This document shows, one piece after another, positions 1 through 5,740 of a stretch of DNA of 5,740 nt. Source of the stretch: Oxalobacteraceae bacterium. GTDB lineage: Bacteria > Pseudomonadota > Gammaproteobacteria > Burkholderiales > Burkholderiaceae_D. Position 1 is the first letter of the stretch, and every line of letters begins with the position of its first letter. Location: NCBI GenBank assembly GCA_003132085.1, contig PKWO01000154.1:1-5740 (forward strand), given 5' to 3'. The notes under the pieces are model-generated. The model did no database searches. It saw only the letters and a list, made by a program, of their open reading frames with translations, and had not been told where the DNA came from. The translations under genes were made by a program, and so were the position numbers.

Positions 1-1
1 A

Positions 2-349
2 TATGGCGGTTTCGTCGGTAACAATGATCGCCGCGCACTCAATCAACTGCGGCGGCTGACGCCGGAACAATTGGCCAAGAACACGCCGGGCTTCGACGAC
101 GCCAGGCTTGACGAATTGCTGTTTCGTTACCGCGCCCGGAATTTTCCGGCCACCCTCACCGAGGCGGAGCAACAGCGGTGGGAGGAGCACCGTGCCGCCC
201 GCTTGTTGGGCGGTGTCGGCGGCACGCGCACCACAGAGCAATTGTTCAATGAAATTGATCAGCTTTCCGAGACGGCCGACGAGCAAGGCGAAGCGATTTT
301 AGGTGCGCTCTATGAATACGCTGAGGCGATCACACCGACGCGGAATTGA
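2..349 (+). CDS. sbcB: Exonuclease I (SbcB), C-terminal part, 5' end outside window
   Basis: This is the last 115 codons of a gene that enters from the left edge, in the frame starting at base 2 and ending at TGA 347-349. Exonuclease I degrades single-stranded DNA 3'-5' in the cytoplasm and takes part in recombination and mismatch repair. The visible part opens with YGGF, matching the segment E. coli SbcB has before its last ~110 residues. It continues with the strongly conserved block RYRARNFPATLTEAEQQRWEEHR (visible residues about 42-64, beginning FRYRARNFP) and a helical tail ending ALYEYAEAI, which corresponds to ALWQYADEI in E. coli. The DEDDh catalytic domain would lie upstream and is not visible. 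An internal TTG at 71 could be taken as a start, but homology continues upstream of it, so it is not the start. The 182-base gap and separate promoter argue against co-transcription with pstS. Family assignment is from recalled sequence similarity. Confidence 0.9.
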   Translation, partial: YGGFVGNNDRRALNQLRRLTPEQLAKNTPGFDDARLDELLFRYRARNFPATLTEAEQQRWEEHRAARLLGGVGGTRTTEQLFNEIDQLSETADEQGEAILGALYEYAEAITPTRN

Positions 350-394
350 AAGCGGAACCCCGACTGGTCACGCTCGGTGTGAATCGACCGCAGA

Positions 395-424
395 TTGTTG
401 CGGCGCGGCATTTTAGTTTACAAT
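395..424 (+). promoter_or_regulatory. Candidate sigma70-type promoter for pstS
   Basis: TTGTTG at 395-400 and TACAAT at 419-424 are separated by 18 bases and match the -35 and -10 consensus well. Transcription would start near 431, giving a leader of about 100 bases before the pstS ATG at 532. No convincing Pho box overlaps it. Predicted by eye only. Confidence 0.5.
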
Positions 425-531
425 GTGCTGTCTCTCATTTCCTACCTTACCGGACAGATGAATTGCCGGCGTATCGATTGCCAACCGACACCCGCCGCTG
501 GACCGTCCCTCCCATTCCGGGATAAACCGCT

Positions 532-1578
532 ATGATTTCAAAAAACATAACCTTCCTCGCCGCACTCGCCTTTTGTGCGGCGTTTGCAGCGAACGCGTCC
601 GATATCACCGGAGCCGGGTCGTCCGCAGCCAAACCATTGTATACATTATGGTCGGATTTTTATGCCAAAACCGGCAGTCCCAAGTTGAGCTACCAGCCGA
701 TTGGCTCTTCCGGCGGCATCAAGCAAATCAAGGAAAAAGCGGTCGACTTTGGCGCCAGCGACGTAGCGCTATCGGCCGAAGACATGAAGACCTTCAAGCT
801 CGTCTGTTTCCCGAGTGCGATCTCCGGCGTAGTTCCAGTCATTCATTTGCCGGGCATCAAGCAAGGCGAACTGCAGCTAACCGGTGAAGTGCTGGCCGAT
901 ATTTTTTCGCGCAAAATTACCAAATGGAACGACCCCGCGCTGGCCGCCATCAACCCCGGTTTGGCGTTACCCAAGATTGCCATCGTGCCCGTCGCGCGCC
1001 AGGACGGTTCAGGCACCACATATAATTTTACCGACTACCTGAGCAAGATCAGCCCCGGATGGAAAGAAATCTACGGCAAGAATTTTACGATCGCCTGGCC
1101 GAGCGAGGTCACCCAGGTTAAAGGCAGCAGCGGCATCGTAAGCGCAGTCAAACAGAACGCCGGCGCAATCGGTTATGTTGACTATAACTATGTTGTGCAA
1201 GACAAGCTGATTTACGCCAAAGTCAGAAATCGCGACGGTAAATTTGTGGCGCCGACCGCCGACTCATTCGCGACTGCATTAAACAACAGCTCATGGAAAA
1301 CCAACGCTACCTTTGAAGAAATGTTGACCGACAAGCCGGGGCTCCATAGTTGGCCGATCACCATGGGCACCTTCGTCATCGTTCCGAAAATCGCCGGCAA
1401 TCCGGAAAGAATGATCGCGACGCTCAAGTTCTTTACGTGGGCCTTCTTGAAAGGCGACATCATGGTCGACAACATCGATTTCGTTCGCCTGCCTGATCGC
1501 GTCCAAGCCAGAATCTACAACGAATTGACCAAGATCACCGATGGCAACGGCCAGCCGTTGCAGTGGAGTATGCAATAG
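532..1578 (+). CDS. pstS: Phosphate ABC transporter substrate-binding protein PstS
   Basis: PstS captures inorganic phosphate in the periplasm and passes it to the PstCAB importer. The 348-residue protein is close to the family's usual length (E. coli precursor 346). Residues 1-22 form a Sec signal peptide (K4, hydrophobic core 6-20, likely cleavage after ANA22). Cys15 follows LAF, a poor lipobox, so a soluble protein is expected. By alignment to recalled E. coli PstS with a constant offset of 21, the phosphate-binding residues are kept: S59 in GSSGG, D77 in VDFGASD, and R156, D158, S160, G161 and T162 in ARQDGSGTT. E. coli T10 and F11 become S31 and A32. Other family blocks are KITKWNDPA (128-136), GAIGYVDY (211-218) and WPIT (274-277). 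The ATG is preceded by CGGGA at 518-522, nine bases away. Unusually, no pstC, pstA, pstB or phoU follows; the next gene converges. Confidence 0.95.
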   Translation: MISKNITFLAALAFCAAFAANASDITGAGSSAAKPLYTLWSDFYAKTGSPKLSYQPIGSSGGIKQIKEKAVDFGASDVALSAEDMKTFKLVCFPSAISGVVPVIHLPGIKQGELQLTGEVLADIFSRKITKWNDPALAAINPGLALPKIAIVPVARQDGSGTTYNFTDYLSKISPGWKEIYGKNFTIAWPSEVTQVKGSSGIVSAVKQNAGAIGYVDYNYVVQDKLIYAKVRNRDGKFVAPTADSFATALNNSSWKTNATFEEMLTDKPGLHSWPITMGTFVIVPKIAGNPERMIATLKFFTWAFLKGDIMVDNIDFVRLPDRVQARIYNELTKITDGNGQPLQWSMQ

Positions 1579-1717
1579 CATCGCCGCCTCCATCGGTACT
1601 AGAAACGCCGATCGGACCTCCGCTTTGACGTTTGCGGCTCTTCACGCTTTATGAGCAACGCATTCAGTTCTGCCGCCCCCAACGCGGATCGTAAATAGCC
1701 GGACGTTGGTTGTGCAG

Positions 1718-1739
1718 AAGCCGTCTTGCGACGGCTTTT
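1718..1739. terminator. Hairpin terminator between convergent pstS and dcp
   Basis: AAGCCGTC (1718-1725) and GACGGCTT (1730-1737) form a perfect 8-bp stem with a four-base TTGC loop. On the plus strand the stem runs into TTTT (1736-1739), a short U-tract suited to ending pstS transcription 140 bases after its stop. On the minus strand the hairpin lies about 20 bases beyond the dcp stop, the usual place for a terminator, but the T-run after the stem is weaker (TTCT). It probably serves dcp, pstS or both. Confidence 0.65.
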
Positions 1740-1760
1740 GAGAATACCGCGCGCAGCTTG

Positions 1761-3923
1761 TCACCTCTGGCTGGCAGTATCCAGCCCACGACGCAGAAGC
1801 AAAGGTTCCAGTATTGGATCGCGGCCGCGGAAATGACGGAACAACTCCATCGCGTCCACGCTTCCGCCTCTCGATAACAACGTCGAGCGGAACCAGTCGC
1901 CATTCTTGCGTAGCAAACCGCCGTTTTCCTTGAACCAGTCGATAGAATCGGCAACCAACTCCTCACTCCAAATATAGGCATAGTAGCCGGCCGAATAGCC
2001 GCCGGAAAATGCATGCGAGAAGTAGGTGCTCCGGTAACGCGGCGGCACCGGCGCAAAGTCGACCCCTGCCTGCTTGAGCGCGTCGGCTTCGAATACCAGT
2101 ACGTCGGCCGGCACCTGAGCGGGCGTCAACTGATGCCAGCGCTGGTCGAGCAATGCGGCAGCCAGATACTCGGTCGTCATGAAACCTTGATTGAATTTCC
2201 GCGTTGCCAGCACTTTGTCCAACAGAGCCTGCGGTATCGGTGCGCCTGTCTTGTAGTGCTTGGCGTAATTCTTCAAGACTTCCGGCCATACCGCCCACAT
2301 TTCATTGACCTGAGAAGGATACTCGACAAAATCTCTAGGCACGTTGGTGCCGGAGAAACGCGGATAACGCACGCTTGAAAACATGCCGTGTAACGCGTGA
2401 CCGAATTCGTGGAACATCGTGGTCACCTCGTCAACCGTCAGCAAGGTTGGTTCGCCGGCTGCCGGTTTGGTGATATTGATGTGGTTGGCTACTACCGGGT
2501 GGTTACCCAACAGCGTGGACTGCCCGACATATTCATTCATCCAGGCGCCACCCTGTTTATTGCTGCGCGCGTACAGGTCGTACAGGAAGAGTGCCAGCGG
2601 CTTGCCATCGGCATCGAATACGTCGAACACGCGCACGTCCGGATCGTAGACCGGCAAATCTTTACGTTCCTTGAAGGTCAGGCCGTACAGCTTGTTGGCC
2701 GCATAGAAAACGCCGTTCTGCATCACGCTGTTCAACTCGAAATAAGGGCGCAACTGCGACTCGTCGAAATCGTAACGCTCCTTGCGCACTTTTTCAGTAT
2801 AGAACTCCCAGTCCTGCGCAGCCAGCTGGAAGCCACCTTTTTCGGCATCGATCACCTTTTGCATGGCGGCAGCTTCCTTGCGTGCATTGGCAACGGCAGG
2901 AACAGCAAGCTGTGCCAACAATTTGTTTACCGCCGTCACGGTGTGCGCAGTTTCATCCTCCACCTGGTATGCGGCATGATTCGGATACCCAAGCAATTGC
3001 GCGCGCTCGGCACGCAGCTTTACCAGCTTAAGGACGACATCGCCGCTATCGAACTCGCCGCCTCGGCTGCCGCGAATCACGGAAGCGTCATGGATGCGTT
3101 GGCGCAAAGCACGATTAGTCAGTTCGCCTTCGGACGGCTGCCCGCTCGTGTTGACCATCGCAATGACGAATTTCCCGTCCAACCCGCGCGCTGTAGCTGC
3201 GTTTGCCGCAGCAGCGATTTGACTGTCGGACAAGCCCGCCAGTTCAGCCCTGGCATCAACCACGACGGCCGACGCATCCGCTTCCTTCAGTACGTTTTGG
3301 CTAAACCTGGTCGACAGTTGCGCCAGTTCGGCATTTAATGCTTTCAGTTTTTCCTTGTCGGAATCGGATAGTTGAGCGCCGGCACGAACGAAATCCGTAT
3401 GGTAACGCTCCAAGAGATATTTGGACTCGAGATCCAGGCCTAGACTGTCGCGGCGCTCGTACAATGCCTGGACACGTTTGAAAAGCTTGCCGTTGAGCAT
3501 GATGGTATCGGTATGCGCCGACAGTTTAGGCGCAATGTCACGTTCGACCGCGTTGAGCGTATCGTTGGTGTTGGCGCCGATCAGATTGGAGAACACTTTT
3601 TCGACCCGGTCGAGTAATTGGCCCGACAACTCCATCGCAACCACCGTATTGTCGAATGTCGGCGGCTCCGGACTATCGGCAATCACTTGAATCTCGGCCA
3701 ACTGCTGCCGCATCCCCTCAGCGAAGGCTGGCGTAAAGTGTTCGTTCTTGATTTTGTCGAACGGGGGGAAGTGATACAGCAAACTGCTCGGCACAAGAAA
3801 CGGATTGCTCTCGGCATTTGTCGCCACAAGCGGTTCGCTCATCGTTGTTTTGTTTTCCGCAAAAGCTGTGGCTGCGACTAGCGTCAAGCTAGCCGCAACC
3901 GCCAGAAAGTATGATTGGCGCAT
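1761..3923 (-). CDS. dcp: Peptidyl-dipeptidase Dcp (M3 zinc metallopeptidase), with signal peptide
   Basis: Dcp removes dipeptides from the C-terminus of peptides and belongs to the thimet oligopeptidase (M3) family. The 720-residue product aligns along its length with recalled E. coli Dcp (681 residues). The zinc site is HEFGH (505-509), with catalytic Glu506 and third ligand Glu534 in FVEYPSQ, 25 residues after the second His. SGTNVPRDFVEYPSQVNE is characteristic of the Dcp branch. Substrate-contact residues His637, Tyr643 and Tyr650 in HAFSGGYSAGYYAYIWS keep the E. coli spacing (His601, Tyr607, Tyr614). The start at 3923 was chosen because it opens a clear Sec signal peptide (MRQ, hydrophobic core, AFA22 cleavage) and has GGAA at 3933-3930, seven bases upstream. 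An in-frame TTG at 4016 would add 31 residues unlike the family. An inner Met28 would give a cytoplasmic form close to the E. coli N-terminus. Export to the periplasm is inferred. It is apparently monocistronic. Confidence 0.95.
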   Translation of the reverse strand: MRQSYFLAVAASLTLVAATAFAENKTTMSEPLVATNAESNPFLVPSSLLYHFPPFDKIKNEHFTPAFAEGMRQQLAEIQVIADSPEPPTFDNTVVAMELSGQLLDRVEKVFSNLIGANTNDTLNAVERDIAPKLSAHTDTIMLNGKLFKRVQALYERRDSLGLDLESKYLLERYHTDFVRAGAQLSDSDKEKLKALNAELAQLSTRFSQNVLKEADASAVVVDARAELAGLSDSQIAAAANAATARGLDGKFVIAMVNTSGQPSEGELTNRALRQRIHDASVIRGSRGGEFDSGDVVLKLVKLRAERAQLLGYPNHAAYQVEDETAHTVTAVNKLLAQLAVPAVANARKEAAAMQKVIDAEKGGFQLAAQDWEFYTEKVRKERYDFDESQLRPYFELNSVMQNGVFYAANKLYGLTFKERKDLPVYDPDVRVFDVFDADGKPLALFLYDLYARSNKQGGAWMNEYVGQSTLLGNHPVVANHINITKPAAGEPTLLTVDEVTTMFHEFGHALHGMFSSVRYPRFSGTNVPRDFVEYPSQVNEMWAVWPEVLKNYAKHYKTGAPIPQALLDKVLATRKFNQGFMTTEYLAAALLDQRWHQLTPAQVPADVLVFEADALKQAGVDFAPVPPRYRSTYFSHAFSGGYSAGYYAYIWSEELVADSIDWFKENGGLLRKNGDWFRSTLLSRGGSVDAMELFRHFRGRDPILEPLLLRRGLDTASQR

Positions 3924-3989
3924 GCATGGTTCCAAAAAAAGTTGGGGGCTGTGCCGGCCTGAACAATGCCTGCGGTGCCCAAGCGGCCG

Positions 3990-4016
3990 ATGATAGCAGT
4001 ATCGCGATGCAAGCAA
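3990..4016 (-). promoter_or_regulatory. Candidate extended -10 promoter for dcp
   Basis: Read on the minus strand, TGCTATCAT (3998-3990) is an extended -10 element. TTGCTT (4016-4011) lies 15 bases upstream of the TATCAT hexamer, shorter than ideal but tolerable with an extended -10. Transcription would start near 3983, leaving about 60 bases before the dcp ATG. Predicted by eye only. Confidence 0.4.
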
Positions 4017-4054
4017 CAGACGTCACATTGTTTGGCGCGCCGCTTTTGTCGATT

Positions 4055-4117
4055 TTATCTTGTTGATGAAAATTGGTATTAAAGTGGACTTATCATATCA
4101 TCAGCAAACCAAGATAA
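4055..4117. repeat. Imperfect inverted repeat flanking a promoter candidate
   Basis: TTATCTTG at 4055-4062 is exactly complementary to CAAGATAA at 4110-4117. Just inside, TGATGA at 4064-4069 is exactly complementary to TCATCA at 4098-4103. One base separates the two blocks on the left and six on the right, giving 14 paired positions around a 28-base centre. The right arm overlaps the -10 of the promoter candidate at 4073-4101, and a short direct repeat TATCATATCAT lies at 4091-4101. It could be a paired operator or an extrudable hairpin; neither is demonstrated. Confidence 0.5.
4073..4101 (+). promoter_or_regulatory. Candidate distal promoter for the SapC-family gene
   Basis: TTGGTA (4073-4078) and TATCAT (4096-4101) are separated by 17 bases, the optimal sigma70 spacing. 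Start would be near 4108, giving a leader of about 210 bases before the ATG at 4319. The element sits inside the inverted repeat at 4055-4117. It is AT-rich and plausible, but the long leader makes it uncertain. Confidence 0.4.
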
Positions 4118-4251
4118 GGAAAATTCGCGTCGTTCTGTGGTGAGCGATCGAAGAGAGAATAACTGCGGATCGATATTTCGGGCTGCGAAACAAGTTGGCG
4201 CATGATCTGCTTGAAAAATAGCTGGATGGTCGCGGCGACAGGTCCTACTAC

Positions 4252-4260
4252 TGCTAAAAT
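4252..4260 (+). promoter_or_regulatory. Candidate proximal extended -10 for the SapC-family gene
   Basis: TGCTAAAAT is a good extended -10 (TGn followed by TAAAAT). No recognisable -35 lies at the right distance. Transcription would begin near 4267 with a leader of about 50 bases, more usual than that of the distal candidate. Confidence 0.35.
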
Positions 4261-4318
4261 GCGGCCACCCCATGTTAGCAAAAACCTGGCCCGACACGAA
4301 CTCATTTGGACAATTTTC

Positions 4319-5062
4319 ATGACAACACTGAATTTTTATGAAAAGCCGGTCATGCTTGATCGCAACCAGCATCGCAACATGCGTTTGAGAACGTCACCAA
4401 ACGGATATGCGTATGCTGCATCCACCATCGCGATCCCGTTGGCGCCGATTGAATTCGTGCAAGCTGTTTTCGAATATCCGATCGTATTCACATTGAACGA
4501 AAATGGACCGGGAACGCCGATTGCGCTGGTTGGCGTGCGTGAGAATGAAAATCTTTTGGTGGATGAAAATGGCAAATGGCTGGCCGAATATGTTCCTGCG
4601 TTTGTGCGCCGCTACCCGTTTGTGCTGAACATCGATCCCACTACCGGCGCCCCCACGGTGTTGATCGATGAAGCATTTGACGGAATAGGGTTGACCGACG
4701 GCGATCGCCTATTCGAAGAAGACGGCAGCGAAACACCGATGCTGAAAAATACGTTGGCGTTTCTCGGTGATTTCAAGCAACAGAGCGAATTTTCCGACCA
4801 ATTCATGACGCATCTCAAAAAATATGATTTGCTGATACCGCAGGGAATTGCGGTCAACCAGGGAAGCGAACAGTCGATCACGTTGGACGGCTTTTGCATC
4901 GTCGATGAGAAACGCCTGATGGCATTGGATGACGCCGCAACATTGGAGCTTGCGCGCAGCGGCGATCTGGCTCGCATATATACGCATCTGCTATCGCTGG
5001 GTAATGTCAACCGGCTGGTGCAGCGCCTGCCGCCCAAGCTTCCCTCAAAGCCGGTAGCCTGA
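4319..5062 (+). CDS. SapC family protein
   Basis: This is a 247-residue protein of the SapC family, named after a gene of the Campylobacter fetus S-layer region; its molecular role is poorly known. Family marks run through it: the N-terminal block LNFYEKPVMLDRNQHRNMRL (4-23), YPIVF (53-57), ENLLVDENGKW (77-87), YVPAFVRRYPFVL (91-103), IDEAF (116-120), LFEEDG (131-136), GFCIVDEKRLMALDD (191-205) and IYTHLLSLGNVNRL (220-233). I see no signal peptide or membrane segment, so it is probably cytoplasmic. The ATG at 4319 was chosen because family members begin with a short stretch before FYEKP, and GGA at 4308-4310 lies eight bases upstream. An in-frame ATG at 4202 would add 39 residues not resembling the family. 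The next gene starts 15 bases after the stop, so co-transcription is likely. Any S-layer link here is only by name. Confidence 0.88.
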   Translation: MTTLNFYEKPVMLDRNQHRNMRLRTSPNGYAYAASTIAIPLAPIEFVQAVFEYPIVFTLNENGPGTPIALVGVRENENLLVDENGKWLAEYVPAFVRRYPFVLNIDPTTGAPTVLIDEAFDGIGLTDGDRLFEEDGSETPMLKNTLAFLGDFKQQSEFSDQFMTHLKKYDLLIPQGIAVNQGSEQSITLDGFCIVDEKRLMALDDAATLELARSGDLARIYTHLLSLGNVNRLVQRLPPKLPSKPVA

Positions 5063-5077
5063 CGGACCAAGGCCCAC

Positions 5078-5296
5078 ATGCAACAACTTGAATTTCTTCT
5101 TCTTGGCGAGTATGTCGAACTCAACCAACTACTGAAGCTGGTTGGCATATGCGACAGCGGCGGTGCCGGCAAGATGCTGGTCGCAAGCGGCGATGTGTCG
5201 GTGGACGGTCATGTCGAGTTACGCAAGACTTGCAAGATCCGCGTCGGCCAGTTGGTCACCTTAGGCAATGTCCGTATCACCGTATTGCCGGGATAA
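5078..5296 (+). CDS. Small S4-domain RNA-binding protein, YbcJ-like
   Basis: The 72-residue product consists almost entirely of one S4 domain, the small RNA-binding fold found in ribosomal protein S4, pseudouridine synthases and tyrosyl-tRNA synthetases. It aligns along its length with recalled E. coli YbcJ (70 residues). Shared features are VELNQLLKL (13-21), the SGGAGKMLVASGDVSVDG stretch (27-44) containing the typical xG-x-V-x-VDG turn, the basic RKTCKIRVGQ segment (49-58), and a C-terminal strand ending VLPG. It probably binds structured RNA in the cytoplasm, but the target is not known. The start is supported by AAGG at 5069-5072, five bases upstream. It follows the SapC-family gene by 15 bases and precedes the exonuclease gene by 46 bases, so it is probably the middle gene of a plus-strand operon. 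Confidence 0.88.
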   Translation: MQQLEFLLLGEYVELNQLLKLVGICDSGGAGKMLVASGDVSVDGHVELRKTCKIRVGQLVTLGNVRITVLPG

Positions 5297-5342
5297 CGGC
5301 AAAGACTGTGCGTAACCAAGCCCGACGAGGGACAATCATCTG

Positions 5343-5740
5343 ATGACAAACGCAGGCAAACTGATTTTCATCGACCTTGAGACGACCGGAGCAAACGCCG
5401 CCGCCGATCGTATTACCGAAATTGGATTGATCGAATCCGATGGGGGACAGGTGAGCCATTGGTCGACACTGGTAAACCCAGGTGTTCCCATCCCGCCTTT
5501 CATTCAACGCCTCACTGGAATTACCGACGAGATGGTGCGCGACGCGCCCACTTTCGCCAGTCTGCAAGATGCATTGCTGGAGCGTTTGTCAGGCGGACTA
5601 TTCATTGCGCACAACGCGCGCTTCGACCACGGCTTTTTGCGCAATGCGTTTACCGAAGCCGGCTACAGCCTCCGATGCGACGTGTTATGCACAGTCAAAC
5701 TGTCGCGACGGCTATTTCCAAGCGAAGCCAAGCACAACCT
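5343..5740 (+). CDS. DEDDh 3'-5' exonuclease (DnaQ/Pol III epsilon-like), N-terminal part, 3' end outside window
   Basis: 132 complete codons are visible with no stop before the window edge. The N-terminus carries the Exo I motif FIDLETTG (9-16) with metal ligands Asp11 and Glu13, then ADRITEIG (21-28), LVNPG (43-47) and LTGITDEMV (57-65). The Exo II motif is FIAHNARFDHGFL (87-99), with metal ligand Asp95. The CTVKLSRRLFP stretch (116-126) before KHN is typical of DnaQ-like exonucleases. The Exo III motif (HxxxxD) lies beyond the edge. The protein should remove nucleotides from 3' ends, in proofreading or repair. GAGGGA at 5327-5332, ten bases before the ATG, supports the start. It could be a stand-alone exonuclease or the front half of the exonuclease/GIY-YIG (UvrC/Cho-like) fusion seen in many betaproteobacteria, which the N-terminal sequence resembles. 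The window cannot decide this. Confidence 0.88.
   Translation, partial: MTNAGKLIFIDLETTGANAAADRITEIGLIESDGGQVSHWSTLVNPGVPIPPFIQRLTGITDEMVRDAPTFASLQDALLERLSGGLFIAHNARFDHGFLRNAFTEAGYSLRCDVLCTVKLSRRLFPSEAKHN

Larger units (their letters stand above)
3924..4318. other. Divergent intergenic region between dcp and the SapC-family gene
   Basis: These 395 bases separate the dcp start (leftward) from the SapC-family start (rightward). They contain promoter candidates on both strands and an imperfect inverted repeat, listed separately. The frame of the SapC-family gene stays open upstream to the stop TAA at 4160-4162, with an ATG at 4202, but that extension does not look like the family. I saw no tRNA, no known riboswitch and no convincing independent gene here. 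Confidence 0.7.

Noticed and set aside
390..405. Possible terminator for sbcB (CCGCA and TGCGG hairpin)
   Set aside because: The stem is only 5 bp, no U-tract follows directly, and it overlaps the predicted pstS -35.
428..445. Possible Pho box upstream of pstS (CTGTC followed by a weak second half)
   Set aside because: Only the first five bases match; the second 7-bp repeat is absent and the position is downstream of the predicted -10.
1588..1616. Small hairpins after pstS (such as ATCGG pairing with CCGAT)
   Set aside because: The stems are about 5 bp with long loops and no following U-tract; the hairpin at 1718-1739 is a much better terminator.
2397..3338. 313-codon open frame on the plus strand opposite dcp
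   Set aside because: It lies wholly antisense to the conserved M3 peptidase, starts inside the zinc-site codons, and its translation shows no recognisable family. It is an artefact of GC-rich codon use on the other strand.
3924..4016. Upstream TTG start for dcp at 4016
   Set aside because: It would bury the signal peptide 31 residues inside the protein, overlaps the predicted promoter, and adds sequence unlike the family.
4612..5172. 186-codon open frame on the minus strand opposite the SapC-family and S4 genes
   Set aside because: It overlaps two genes with clear family matches, and its serine- and arginine-rich translation is typical of an antisense shadow.

Overview
The window looks like ordinary chromosomal sequence of a proteobacterium with moderate GC content. 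A betaproteobacterium fits best. The reasons are a recognisable sbcB (exonuclease I), a Dcp-type M3 peptidase with a signal peptide, a SapC-family protein, a YbcJ-like S4 protein and a DnaQ-like exonuclease whose N-terminus resembles the exonuclease/GIY-YIG fusion proteins common in that class. This assignment rests on family resemblance recalled from memory, not on a search.

Layout. Positions 2-349 (+) hold the last 115 codons of sbcB. After a 182-base gap with a plausible sigma70-type promoter comes a complete pstS (532-1578, +), the periplasmic phosphate-binding protein. No pstC, pstA, pstB or phoU follows it. pstS and the next gene, dcp (1761-3923, -), converge on a short interval holding a compact hairpin that probably terminates transcription in one or both directions. 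dcp encodes a complete zinc dipeptidyl carboxypeptidase that appears to be exported. Positions 3924-4318 form a divergent intergenic region of 395 bases with promoter candidates on both strands and an imperfect inverted repeat around one of them. From 4319 three plus-strand genes lie close together: a SapC-family protein (4319-5062), a 72-residue S4 RNA-binding protein (5078-5296), and the start of a DEDDh 3'-5' exonuclease (5343 to the window edge).

How the genes relate. pstS and dcp both encode predicted periplasmic proteins, for phosphate capture and peptide degradation, but are transcribed toward each other and are not an operon. The three genes on the right have gaps of 15 and 46 bases and could share a transcript, although their predicted roles (poorly understood SapC protein, RNA binding, nucleic acid degradation) do not suggest one pathway. 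I saw no mobile element, CRISPR array, tRNA or rRNA, and no convincing new system. The points most worth checking are the pstS gene without its transporter, the inverted repeat upstream of the SapC-family gene, and the unseen C-terminus of the exonuclease.
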